A stretch of 26,861 nt of DNA from a virus: IMG/VR virus record IMGVR_UViG_3300048592_000795, positions 1 to 26,861 of that record; one strand, given 5' to 3'. Below, one piece after another: positions 1 through 7,699 of this stretch. Both the position numbers and the translations under genes were made by a program. Under the pieces are notes generated by a model. That model saw only the letters and a list, made by a program, of their open reading frames with translations, was not told the DNA's origin and searched no databases. Position 1 is the first letter of the stretch. Each line of letters starts with the position of its first letter.

Positions 1-1
1 G

Positions 2-2350
2 GTGCTGGCGCAGCTGCAGACGCTGCGGCAGAACACGGCGCTGATCGGGGCGGATGCCGAGGGCAACGGGTTCGCCCTGATCGAGCTGATGGAAGGCAAG
101 GAGGGCACCGGCAACACCTTCGAATCGGTGCGCTTCACCCGGGACGCGCTCAAACGCCAATTCACTGGCATGATCCGCGAGGCGCTGGCGACGCACGGGA
201 CGAACGTGCTGGGCCAGGTGCGCAACCGCGCCGCGCTGCGCGACCTGGTGCGCGAGTTGCACGGCCAGGCGAGCGGCAGCGCGAGCGCGAAGCGCATGGC
301 CGACGCGGTGCGGGCGGCGCAGACGCGGGCGCGGACGCTCTTCAACGCGCATGGCGGCGACATCGGGGATCTGGCGGATTTCGGCCTGCCGCATGTGCAC
401 GAGACCGGCAAGGTGCGGGCCGCCGGCTTCGACGCCTGGGCGGCGATGGTGCGCGACCGGCTGGACTGGCACCGGATCGAGGACGCGGCCACCGGCAAGC
501 GGTTCACCTCCACCCCCGGCGGGCGGCCGAACCGCGCCGCGGCCGACAGGTTCCTGAAGGATGTCTTCGACGGGATCGTGACGCGGGGGAACGACGACCG
601 GATGCCGTCGATGACCGCGGCGGGCCGGTCGCTGGCGAACCGCCGGGCGGATGCCCGCGTGCTGCATTTCCGCGACGCCGACGCCTGGATGGAATACAAC
701 GACCGGTTCGGCGGGGCGGACCCGTTCCGGGCGATGGTCAGCCACCTCGAGGGCATGGCGCGGGACATCGCGCTGATGCGCGTGCTGGGGCCGAATCCGA
801 AGGCGGGGATGGAGCATGCCGCGCAGGTCGCGGCGAAGGCCGTCGAGACGCGGTTCGAGGCGCTGCGCGCCGCCGCCGGGACCGACGCGGCGAAGCTGGC
901 GCAGGTGGCCAAGGACCAGCAGCGGGCCGAACGCGCGCTGAAGCGGCGCACCGGGCGCGCGAAGGCGATGCTGAACCACGCGACCGGCGCGGCCAACGTT
1001 CCCGAGGACGAGGCCTGGTCGGCGTTCCTGGCCGGGACGCGCAACCTGCTGACCGCGGCGCAGCTGGGCGGCGCGATCCTGTCCTCGGTGACCGACATGT
1101 GGACGATGCGCATGGCGGCGCGGACGATCGGCATGGGCGGCGGCAAGCCGCTGGTCCGCGCGGTGAACCTGATGGCGAGACAGGCGACGCGCGAGACCGC
1201 GGCGCAGATGGGCTATGTCGCCGACACGCTGGCGAACGCCGGATCGGCCAGCGCGCGGTACATGGGCGAGGTCTGGTCGCCCGAGATCACCAGCCGGATC
1301 ACCGACGCCGTGCTGCGCGTCTCGGGCCTGAGCTTCTGGACCGACATGAACCGGCTGGCGTTCCAGATGGAATTCAGCGGCTACCTCGCCGCGAACGCGG
1401 CGCGAGGGTTCGATCAGATCGACGCGCCGCTGCGCCGGGTGCTGGCGGGCCGGGGCATCACCGCCGCCGACTGGGACGCGATCCGCGACCCGGCGGCGAT
1501 GTTCACCGCGCCGAACGGGGCCAGGTTCATCGCGCCGCTGCACTGGCTGGAGAACACGCGCCTGAACCGCGCCGAGGCCGAGGGGCTGGCGACGCGCCTG
1601 CAGGGCATCATCGAGGAGCAGATGGAATTCGCCGTGCCCAGCGTGAACTGGGAGGGCCGCACGATGTTCCTGGGCAACGCCCCTCCCGGCAGTCTGGTCG
1701 GCGAGCTCATGCGATCCGCGCTGATGTACAAGTCCTTCGGCCTGTCGGTGGTCTTCAACCAGTTCAGGCGGACCATGGCAAAGCCGACCGGCCTGAAGCG
1801 GGCCGCGTACGTGGCCGAAATGCTGCTGCCGCTGATGATTCTCGGCGGCGTCGCCATTCAATTGAAGGAACTGGCCAAGGGCCGCGACCCACGGCCGATG
1901 GACAACGCGACCTTCTGGGGGCAGGCGTTCCTGCAGGGCGGCGGCCTCGGCATCTTCGGCGATTTCCTGACCGCCGAGGTCAGCCGCACCGGCGGCGGGC
2001 TGGCCGAGACGATCACCGGGCCGGTGGTCGGCCTGGCCGCGGACGTTTCGCGCGCCGTCACGTCGAACGCCGCCCGCGCCGTGCGGGGCGAGGACACGCT
2101 GATCGGGCGCGACGTGGCGAACCTGCTGCGCCGCTACACCCCAGGCACCAGCCTCTGGCAGATCCGCGCCGCGCTCGACCGCATCCTCTGGGACAACCTG
2201 CAGGAGCTGCTGGACCCCGACGCCCGGCAGGCGATGCGCACGCAGGAGGCGAACCGGCGCCGGGCCGGCGGCAACGAGAGCTGGTGGGAACGCGGCGAGG
2301 TGCTGCCCGCGCGCGCCCCGGACTTCGGCAACGTGGTGGGGGCGCGATGA
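2..2350 (+). CDS. Internal virion / DNA-ejection-type protein, 3' part
   Basis: This is the C-terminal 782 residues of a large phage structural protein. The reading frame is open to the window edge, so the true start probably lies upstream. The protein is Ala/Arg-rich and mostly helical, with a long charged segment at about residues 270-325. It has hydrophobic stretches near residues 345-370 and 610-632 (PLMILGGVAIQL) and a Gly-rich patch at about 655-665. It lies directly before the tail-fibre and lysis genes, as internal core or ejection proteins of podovirus-like phages (T7 gp16-like role) often do. Such proteins leave the virion and help DNA cross the envelope. The stop codon overlaps the next start (ATGA). 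I recognise the general type from composition and context, not from a catalytic motif; another large structural or polyvalent phage protein is possible. Confidence 0.6.
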   Translation: MLAQLQTLRQNTALIGADAEGNGFALIELMEGKEGTGNTFESVRFTRDALKRQFTGMIREALATHGTNVLGQVRNRAALRDLVRELHGQASGSASAKRMADAVRAAQTRARTLFNAHGGDIGDLADFGLPHVHETGKVRAAGFDAWAAMVRDRLDWHRIEDAATGKRFTSTPGGRPNRAAADRFLKDVFDGIVTRGNDDRMPSMTAAGRSLANRRADARVLHFRDADAWMEYNDRFGGADPFRAMVSHLEGMARDIALMRVLGPNPKAGMEHAAQVAAKAVETRFEALRAAAGTDAAKLAQVAKDQQRAERALKRRTGRAKAMLNHATGAANVPEDEAWSAFLAGTRNLLTAAQLGGAILSSVTDMWTMRMAARTIGMGGGKPLVRAVNLMARQATRETAAQMGYVADTLANAGSASARYMGEVWSPEITSRITDAVLRVSGLSFWTDMNRLAFQMEFSGYLAANAARGFDQIDAPLRRVLAGRGITAADWDAIRDPAAMFTAPNGARFIAPLHWLENTRLNRAEAEGLATRLQGIIEEQMEFAVPSVNWEGRTMFLGNAPPGSLVGELMRSALMYKSFGLSVVFNQFRRTMAKPTGLKRAAYVAEMLLPLMILGGVAIQLKELAKGRDPRPMDNATFWGQAFLQGGGLGIFGDFLTAEVSRTGGGLAETITGPVVGLAADVSRAVTSNAARAVRGEDTLIGRDVANLLRRYTPGTSLWQIRAALDRILWDNLQELLDPDARQAMRTQEANRRRAGGNESWWERGEVLPARAPDFGNVVGAR

Positions 2351-2631
2351 CACGGCCGCAGATCGACTGGAAGATCAGCGTGGGGACGGTGATCTCGCTC
2401 GCCACGATCCTGTTCATGGGCGGGATGGCCTGGCGCGACCTGCACCGCGACGGGCTGGAGCTGCGCGGCCGGCTGATCGCGGTCGAGACGCTGGCCAACG
2501 CCAACCACACCCGGCTGAACGCCAACGACGTGGCCGCCGGGCGGCTGGACGAGAAGTTCCTGCAGCTCGAGCGGCTGATGTTCGAGGTCCGCAACGAGCT
2601 GCGCGCATTGAACGGGAGGCCCGAGCAATGA
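2347..2631 (+). CDS. Small single-pass membrane/coiled-coil protein
   Basis: A 94-aa protein starting at an ATG that overlaps the previous stop. One hydrophobic segment (about residues 11-27, VGTVISLATILFMGGMAW) is followed by a charged helical region with heptad-like spacing (about 35-90). That topology, with the N-terminus inside and a coiled coil outside, resembles an inner-membrane spanin or a holin-class accessory protein. It also resembles small membrane proteins found in many phage late operons. The neighbours are the tail fibre immediately downstream and the endolysin 1.8 kb further on in the same operon, so a role in lysis is plausible but unproven. It is translationally coupled on both sides by 4-bp overlaps. 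Existence as a gene is well supported; function is inference. Confidence 0.75.
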   Translation: MTRPQIDWKISVGTVISLATILFMGGMAWRDLHRDGLELRGRLIAVETLANANHTRLNANDVAAGRLDEKFLQLERLMFEVRNELRALNGRPEQ

Positions 2632-3905
2632 GCACCGAGGCGCTGGTCCCCGCACCGCCCTATCCCGTCGACGGACAGGGGCCGTACACCGTGCCGCATC
2701 CCTATGCCGGCGGCGACCTGATCGTGACGGTGAACGCCGATGGCGCCCTGACGACGCTCACGGAGGGCGAGGACTGGACCGTCGCCCCGGCGGCGAGCGA
2801 GACCGGCGGCGCGGTCACGTTGAGCGAGGCGGCGGCGATCGCGCATGACGGCGCGATCCTGACCATCGTGCGCGACACTGCGCTGGAGCAGGGCTGGGCG
2901 CCGGTCTATCCGCGCGAGGCCGGGCTGGCGGCGCAGCTCGACCGGATCGTGCGGGCGGCGCAGGACATCCGCGCGGCGAGCGTGCGGGCGCTGCGCCTGC
3001 CGGTCGGCAGCGGCATCGACGCCGAGCTGCCCACGCTGACCCCCGGCACGACGCTGATGGTGAACGAAACCGGCACCGGGTTCACCGCCGGGCCGGACCT
3101 GGCCGACATCGCGCTGGCCGCCGCCGGCGCGGCCGAGCTGCTCGAGGCGCTCGATGACATCGACCTGAACGGGCTGGTGCCGCAGTCGTCGGCCAGCGAC
3201 GCGACCGCCGGGCGGCTGCTGCGCGTCGGCGCGTTCGGCCTCGGCGGCCCGGCGCTGGCCACCGCGAACTTCGACACGCTGACCGTCGGGGGCCTCTACG
3301 CGAATGCCGCCACCGACGCCACGGGAGCGCCCACCACGGCCGCGGGCTGGCAGGTGCTGTTCAGCCCGCGCGACGCAGACACGGCCGTGCAGCTGGCCAT
3401 CCTGGGCGGCAGCGACGACCTGCGGTTCCGGCGCAAGGCCGCCGGCGTCTGGTCGACCTGGCGGGCGGTGGTCCTGTCGGGGCAGGAGGCGCTGCCCTCG
3501 GGCGTGATCCTGATGTGGTCGGGGTCGGTCGCCAGCATCCCCGAGGGCTTCGTCCTGTGCGACGGCGACAACGACACGCCGGATCTGCGCGACCGCTTCG
3601 TCGTCGGGGCGGGTGGTGCCTATGCCGTCGACGCCACCGGGGGCAGCGCCGACGCGGTGGTCGTCGAGCACACCCACACGGGGACCGCCAGTTCCGCCGG
3701 GGCGCACACGCACAACGTGCCGCAGGGACCGACCGGCGAGTCGACGAACCGGATCACCACCGGCCCGACCTCCGGCAGCGCGAACACCGCGACCAGTTCC
3801 AACGGCGCGCATACCCACGACCTGAGCATCGCCAGCGCGGGCGAGAGCGGCACGGGCAAGAACCTGCCGCCCTACTACGCGCTGGCCTACATCATGAAGG
3901 AGTGA
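2628..3905 (+). CDS. Tail fibre protein with collar-type tip
   Basis: A 425-aa fibre. The N-terminal ~125 residues (PYTVPHPYAGGD, then LTEGEDWTV and a long amphipathic helix with GLAAQLDRIVRAAQDIR) look like the T7-gp17-type adaptor that docks a fibre on a podoviral tail. Residues ~215-285 (GWQVLFSPRDADTAVQLAI ... VWSTWRAVV) resemble the pyocin-knob fold. The C-terminal ~135 residues are a classic phage tail-collar domain: ILMWSGS, IPEGFVLCDGDN, TPDLRDRFVVGAG, His-rich EHTHTG and GAHTHN repeats that usually bind metal, ending in PPYYALAYIMK. The start ATG overlaps the previous stop and follows a GGGAGG ribosome site. Role: host recognition at the tail tip. Fibre identity is secure; the exact receptor is unknown. 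Confidence 0.88.
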   Translation: MSTEALVPAPPYPVDGQGPYTVPHPYAGGDLIVTVNADGALTTLTEGEDWTVAPAASETGGAVTLSEAAAIAHDGAILTIVRDTALEQGWAPVYPREAGLAAQLDRIVRAAQDIRAASVRALRLPVGSGIDAELPTLTPGTTLMVNETGTGFTAGPDLADIALAAAGAAELLEALDDIDLNGLVPQSSASDATAGRLLRVGAFGLGGPALATANFDTLTVGGLYANAATDATGAPTTAAGWQVLFSPRDADTAVQLAILGGSDDLRFRRKAAGVWSTWRAVVLSGQEALPSGVILMWSGSVASIPEGFVLCDGDNDTPDLRDRFVVGAGGAYAVDATGGSADAVVVEHTHTGTASSAGAHTHNVPQGPTGESTNRITTGPTSGSANTATSSNGAHTHDLSIASAGESGTGKNLPPYYALAYIMKE

Positions 3906-3909
3906 GGCT

Positions 3910-4443
3910 TTGCGCGCGATCCTCGCCCGCGAGAACCTGGTGTTCCTGGACCCCGCGCGGGGCTGGCCGGTCAATTGCGCGCCGGTGCGGAACCAGGGCT
4001 TCGTCCATATCGGCGAGGACGAGACGGGCCTCTGGGCCGAGGCGGCGCCCTTCACCGGGCGGCTGCGCCAGTTCGACACCGCCCCGGCCGAGGCGCTGTT
4101 CGACCATGCCGCGGGGCTGGCCGAGCCGCCCGCCGGGCCGCCCGACCTGAGCTACGCGCAGTTCCAGGTGGCGCTGGCGTCGCAGTCGCCCGAGGGCACG
4201 TTCCTGGAGGATGTGATCGACAGCGTGCTGGACGCGCTGAAGAACGGCGTGGGCGAGGTGCCGGCCGACCCCGCCACCTATCGCATGCTGCGCGGCCTGC
4301 TGGCCCGGCAGCGGTTCGCCTTTGCCGACGTGATGGCCCTGATCGGCCAGCTGGCGCCGCTCCTGGCGGCGCTCTGGCCCGAGGAGGACTTTTCCGAGGA
4401 AGCGGTGCTGGCCGTCTGGCAGGCCGCGCAGGAGGACGCATGA
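3910..4443 (+). CDS. Uncharacterised late-operon protein
   Basis: A 177-aa protein of unknown function between the tail fibre and the endolysin. A TTG start is chosen because AGGAG at 3898-3902 lies at good spacing and the frame begins just after the fibre stop; a GTG at 3940 is the alternative. The N-terminal half looks beta-rich (FLDPARGWPVNC, GFVHIGEDETGLWAEAAPF). The C-terminal half is helical and acidic, with PATYRMLRGLLARQRFAF and a final Leu/Ala-rich helix. Position after a fibre gene would suit a fibre-assembly chaperone or adaptor, but no family motif is recognised. The stop overlaps the endolysin start. Confidence 0.7.
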   Translation: MRAILARENLVFLDPARGWPVNCAPVRNQGFVHIGEDETGLWAEAAPFTGRLRQFDTAPAEALFDHAAGLAEPPAGPPDLSYAQFQVALASQSPEGTFLEDVIDSVLDALKNGVGEVPADPATYRMLRGLLARQRFAFADVMALIGQLAPLLAALWPEEDFSEEAVLAVWQAAQEDA

Positions 4444-5135
4444 AGTTCACCGCCTACGAGCACATGGAGCGCTGGGAGGGGCTGAGGCTCGACGCCTACC
4501 TCTGCCCCGCGAAGGTGTGGACGATCGGCTACGGCCACACCCGCACCGCGAAGCCGGGCATGAAGATCACCGAGGCCGATGCGAAGGCCCTGCTGGAATC
4601 GGACCTCGGCTGGGCGACGGCGGCGGTGAACCGGCTGGTGCGCGTGCCGCTGAACCAGAACCAGTTCGATGCGCTGGTGTCGCTGGTCTACAACATCGGC
4701 GAGGGCGGGTTCGCGGGATCCACGGTGCTGCGCCGGCTGAACGCGGGCGACTATGCCGGCGCGGCCCGGGCCTTCGAGATGTGGAACAAGATCACCGACA
4801 GCGCGGGCCGCAAGGTCGTCAGCCGCGGTCTGGAGAACCGCCGCGCGTCCGAGCGGCTGCTGTTCGAGACGAGCGCCGGGCACATCACCCCGGCCGAGGA
4901 TGCCGACCGCACCGTGATCCCCGCCGACGCGCTGCCCGTGCCGAAGGTCACGGCCGGCGCCAAGGGTGGGGCGGCGGTGATCGCGCTGGCCGCCGCCGCG
5001 TCCGAGCTGGCCGGCCAGTACGGCATTGCCCTGCCGGTCGGCGCGATCGAGGTGCTGATCGTCGGCGGCCTGACCCAGCTGGCGAGCTTCGTCGCCGGCT
5101 ACATGAAACCCTCGCGCGAAGGAGACCACCCATGA
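4440..5135 (+). CDS. Endolysin (GH24 phage lysozyme) with C-terminal membrane segments
   Basis: A 231-aa T4-type lysozyme that would cleave the N-acetylmuramic acid - N-acetylglucosamine bond of peptidoglycan. The catalytic region is clear: ERWEGLRLDAY with E13, then C22 where T4 has Asp20, then T28 in WTIGYGHT. This is the E-8-(D/C)-5-T pattern known for the family. The later FDALVSLVYNIGEGGF and GLENRRASERLLF motifs also fit. The enzyme domain ends near residue 145. About 85 further residues carry two hydrophobic stretches (~176-191 and ~200-221), so the protein probably has a membrane anchor at its C-terminus, not an N-terminal SAR signal. The start ATG overlaps the upstream stop, and the lipoprotein gene starts on its own stop. 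Confidence 0.93.
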   Translation: MKFTAYEHMERWEGLRLDAYLCPAKVWTIGYGHTRTAKPGMKITEADAKALLESDLGWATAAVNRLVRVPLNQNQFDALVSLVYNIGEGGFAGSTVLRRLNAGDYAGAARAFEMWNKITDSAGRKVVSRGLENRRASERLLFETSAGHITPAEDADRTVIPADALPVPKVTAGAKGGAAVIALAAAASELAGQYGIALPVGAIEVLIVGGLTQLASFVAGYMKPSREGDHP

Positions 5136-5365
5136 AACCGCTGATCGCCCTTTGTGCCGTCCTGCTGCTGGCGGGCTGCATCAACCCCGACGGCACCGTG
5201 ACGGCGGCGGAATGCGCGCAGGCGCAGGCCGGCGTCGAGGGCCTGCGGATGGAGCATGCGGCCGGCAAGGTGTCAGACGACACCCTGCGCCGCGCTGCGC
5301 TGGCCGCCGACCTCTACTGTGCCGGCGTCATCGTCACCGCCCCCGAGGAGGCCCCCGATGCCTGA
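5132..5365 (+). CDS. Small lipoprotein, possible outer-membrane spanin
   Basis: A 77-aa protein with a lipoprotein signal: MKPLIALCAVLLLAGC, lipobox LAGC with Cys16 as the lipidated residue. The mature part is short and contains two further Cys residues. The gene begins with an ATG on the endolysin stop, after AAGGAG at good spacing. A small lipoprotein next to an endolysin is the usual arrangement for an outer-membrane spanin, which fuses inner and outer membranes at lysis. However, it lacks the Pro-rich mature region typical of Rz1 and no overlapping inner-membrane spanin is seen here. The lipoprotein call is firm; the spanin role is inference. Confidence 0.75.
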   Translation: MKPLIALCAVLLLAGCINPDGTVTAAECAQAQAGVEGLRMEHAAGKVSDDTLRRAALAADLYCAGVIVTAPEEAPDA

Positions 5366-5636
5366 CAACACCACGAACGTCGCCGTGCCCGCCGGTGCAT
5401 GGACCGAAGCCGTCACCGGCCCCGAGAGCGAGGGCAGCATCGAGGCGCTGCTGACTGGCAGCGACAACTTCGAATACGCCTATGCCCCGACCGAGACGCC
5501 GCCCGCATCCGGCTTCGTCGGGCATTTCGTCTATGCGCAGCGGAACGAGCCGGTGGTGGTGCTGGCCGACCAGTCGGTCTTCGTCTTCAACGCGCACCGA
5601 CCCCTGAAGCTGGCCGTCACGCAGAGCGAGATCTGA
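5358..5636 (+). CDS. Small uncharacterised beta-rich phage protein
   Basis: A 92-aa protein starting inside the last codons of the lipoprotein gene, with GAGGAGGC just upstream. No signal peptide or membrane segment. The sequence alternates hydrophobic and polar residues (GFVGHFVYAQRNEPVVVLADQSVFVFNA), suggesting a small beta sandwich, as is common for virion decoration or tail-attachment proteins. Gene order (after lysis genes, before adhesion proteins) suggests a virion component, but no family is recognised. Confidence 0.65.
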   Translation: MPDNTTNVAVPAGAWTEAVTGPESEGSIEALLTGSDNFEYAYAPTETPPASGFVGHFVYAQRNEPVVVLADQSVFVFNAHRPLKLAVTQSEI

Positions 5637-6398
5637 ATGACCTTCCTGAAGCCGCCCGGGACGTTCCGCCGCGCCATCCCCTCGGGGCGGTTCGGCCGGC
5701 CGTTCCGGTTGAGCGGCACGACCCTGCCGCCGCTGGTGGTGACGGTGCAGCCCGAGGTGACGGTGGCCGACCCGCCGCGCCTGGGCGACGAGATCGCGCT
5801 GGACGTGGCGATGGTGACCGACCCGGCCGCCGATTCCACCACCTACGAGATCCGCGCGGACGGCGAGCTGGTGGCGACCGGCCTGCCCTGGACCGTGGCG
5901 GACGTGCTGGGCCAGGTGATCACCATGCGCGCGGTGGCGGTCAAGGACGGCTACCGCGCGGCGCGCGTGACCCTCGGCCCCTTCGGGCCGGTCGAGCCCG
6001 CGCTGGCCGCGCCCGTGATCTCGAACGTCACGCTGAGCCCGACGCCGGTGGTGGTCGGCGAGGAAGTGACCGTCAGCTTCGACGTGACCGGCTGGCCGGT
6101 GCCCGAGGTGACGATCGAATGGCGACGCAGTGCCGTCGCGATCGAGGGTGCGGACGAGGCCGGCTACACCCCGGTCGAAGCGGACAGCCTCAGCACCCTG
6201 ACCGCCTTCATCACCGCGACGAACAGCGTCGACACCGACACGGCCGAGAGCGCCGGGCAGGAGGTGTTCATGGCGCCGGTCATCGACGGCGGCGGGTGGG
6301 AGGATGAAGGGCCTGCGGGCGTCTGGCTGCTGGCCGACGGCGTCTGGAACGATGATGGCGTCTGGGACGACGACGCGCAATGGAACGACGGAGTGTAG
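5637..6398 (+). CDS. Ig-like-domain virion/adhesion protein
   Basis: A 253-aa protein whose ATG directly abuts the previous stop. After a basic N-terminus it contains a Fn3/Ig-like stretch (residues ~40-115, TTYEIRADGELVATG) and a second Ig-like domain (~125-215) beginning APVISNVTLSPTPVVVGEEV, with the core Trp in VTIEWRR. It ends in an acidic, Trp-rich tail with repeated W-N/D-D-G units (GVWNDDGVWDDDAQWNDG). Ig-like domains are common on tail fibres and capsids, where they bind weakly to cell-surface sugars. No signal peptide. Likely part of the tail or an accessory adhesin. Confidence 0.7.
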   Translation: MTFLKPPGTFRRAIPSGRFGRPFRLSGTTLPPLVVTVQPEVTVADPPRLGDEIALDVAMVTDPAADSTTYEIRADGELVATGLPWTVADVLGQVITMRAVAVKDGYRAARVTLGPFGPVEPALAAPVISNVTLSPTPVVVGEEVTVSFDVTGWPVPEVTIEWRRSAVAIEGADEAGYTPVEADSLSTLTAFITATNSVDTDTAESAGQEVFMAPVIDGGGWEDEGPAGVWLLADGVWNDDGVWDDDAQWNDGV

Positions 6399-6401
6399 CG
6401 C

Positions 6402-6965
6402 ATGGCACAGATCGCTGACGACGAAGACGGAATCGACGTTCGGAACAAGCTGAACGCGACCGGCCTCCGCAAGAACAACTTCGCGGCGACCACCGACCCC
6501 GGCACGGGCGACGATACCGGCGACGGCTACGAGGTCGGATCGGTCTGGATCAACACCACGGCCGGGACGGTCTGGGTCTGCGAGAACGACACCTCGACGG
6601 AGGCGGTCTGGGTGCAGGTCTATGACGCAGCCACGCTGAAATCGGACACGACCGCGACCCTGACCGCGGGCTACGGGAACACGTCACACCCGCTCGGCAC
6701 GATCACGTCGGGCACCGTCACACCAGACGTAGCGAATGGCCACCATCAGCATGGGACCATTGGCGGGGCGTTTACACTGGCGCCGCCGAGTGCGGTCTGC
6801 GAGATCGCGGTCGAGTTCACAAATAACGGCTCCGCTGGATCGGTTACGACTTCTGGCTTCACTTTTGTTGCTGGCGAACACGAAACGACAGACGGAAGCA
6901 AATACATCGCCAGAATAACCAAGACGCATAACTATTCGTCGCTCATCTGGCAGGCGCTGCAATGA
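6402..6965 (+). CDS. Fibre-like virion protein with mosaic base composition
   Basis: A 187-aa protein. The N-terminal ~75 residues contain a motif often found in phage fibres and adhesins (GDGYEVGSVWINTTAGTVWVCENDTSTEAVW). The C-terminal half is Thr/Ser/Gly-rich and looks beta-stranded. From about 6725 the DNA drops to about 50% GC, far below the neighbouring genes, so the C-terminal half appears to have been exchanged by recombination. The stop overlaps the next ATG. Probably a short receptor-binding or fibre-tip protein; no enzymatic motif. Confidence 0.65.
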   Translation: MAQIADDEDGIDVRNKLNATGLRKNNFAATTDPGTGDDTGDGYEVGSVWINTTAGTVWVCENDTSTEAVWVQVYDAATLKSDTTATLTAGYGNTSHPLGTITSGTVTPDVANGHHQHGTIGGAFTLAPPSAVCEIAVEFTNNGSAGSVTTSGFTFVAGEHETTDGSKYIARITKTHNYSSLIWQALQ

Positions 6966-7699
6966 TCGGTGGGGCTGGCATCGGCGCGGCGGGGGCGGCA
7001 TGGGCGGCGGGGGTGTCCGTCAGCCCGCCCGAGGCGTTCGGGTCGGGTGACTGGTCGGTGGTCGGGACGCTGGCGGGGCATACCGCCGCGGTGACGATCA
7101 CGAACGTTCCGTCAGGCACCGAGGATATAGAGTACCGCGTCGATGGCGGCTCGGAGGTATCGTTCGGCTCGGCGGACCCGGATACCTACGACATCACCGG
7201 CCTGCCCAATTGGAGCGAGGTCGACATCGAGATCAGGCCCATTGGTGCTGGCGGCGTGGAGGGCGAGTGGTCGACCGCGAAGCCCGCGACGCCGGAGAGC
7301 CCGAACCTGCTCACTAACCCGAGCTTCGAGACGGACACGACTGGCTGGACGCTAGGTTCCCCCACATGGTCGCGGGAGACCGGGCCGACGCGAGCCAAGC
7401 ACACGCACAACAGCACCAACTCGGTGCACCTCATTCAGAATGTGTCCATCACCGGCGGGCGCAACTATCGACTGCGGGGAAAGTTGCGCGAAAGAAGCGG
7501 CAACGGCGCAGGCGGGTCTCCGGCGCTTATCAGCGGAACAAACACATTCTTCGACGCCACTCCGAGCACGACTGCCGACCACGATTACGACAGCACGAAG
7601 ACGGCTTTAGGTAACGCTGCGCAAATACGATTGCCGGGGACAACGGCGCTAACATACTCCTGGACTGATCTTATCCTGCAGGACCTGGACGACATCTAA
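6962..7699 (+). CDS. Fn3/carbohydrate-binding-module-like adhesion protein
   Basis: A 245-aa protein. After a short Gly/Ala-rich N-terminus, residues ~20-115 form a fibronectin-III-like domain (AVTITNVPSGTEDIEYRVDGG, then WSEVDIEIRPIGAGGVEGEWS). Residues ~118-240 begin NLLTNPSFETDTTGWTLGS, a hallmark opening of galactose-binding-like or CBM4/9-type beta sandwiches. This suggests a sugar-binding surface protein of the virion. The region is AT-richer than the rest of the phage, in line with module swapping. The start overlaps the previous stop; the stop TAA shares its last A with the next ATG. Confidence 0.7.
   Translation: MIGGAGIGAAGAAWAAGVSVSPPEAFGSGDWSVVGTLAGHTAAVTITNVPSGTEDIEYRVDGGSEVSFGSADPDTYDITGLPNWSEVDIEIRPIGAGGVEGEWSTAKPATPESPNLLTNPSFETDTTGWTLGSPTWSRETGPTRAKHTHNSTNSVHLIQNVSITGGRNYRLRGKLRERSGNGAGGSPALISGTNTFFDATPSTTADHDYDSTKTALGNAAQIRLPGTTALTYSWTDLILQDLDDI

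Noticed and set aside
2058-4079. 673-aa minus-strand ORF opposite the fibre genes
   Set aside because: Low-complexity Arg/Gly/Ala composition; the plus strand carries a recognisable collar fibre.
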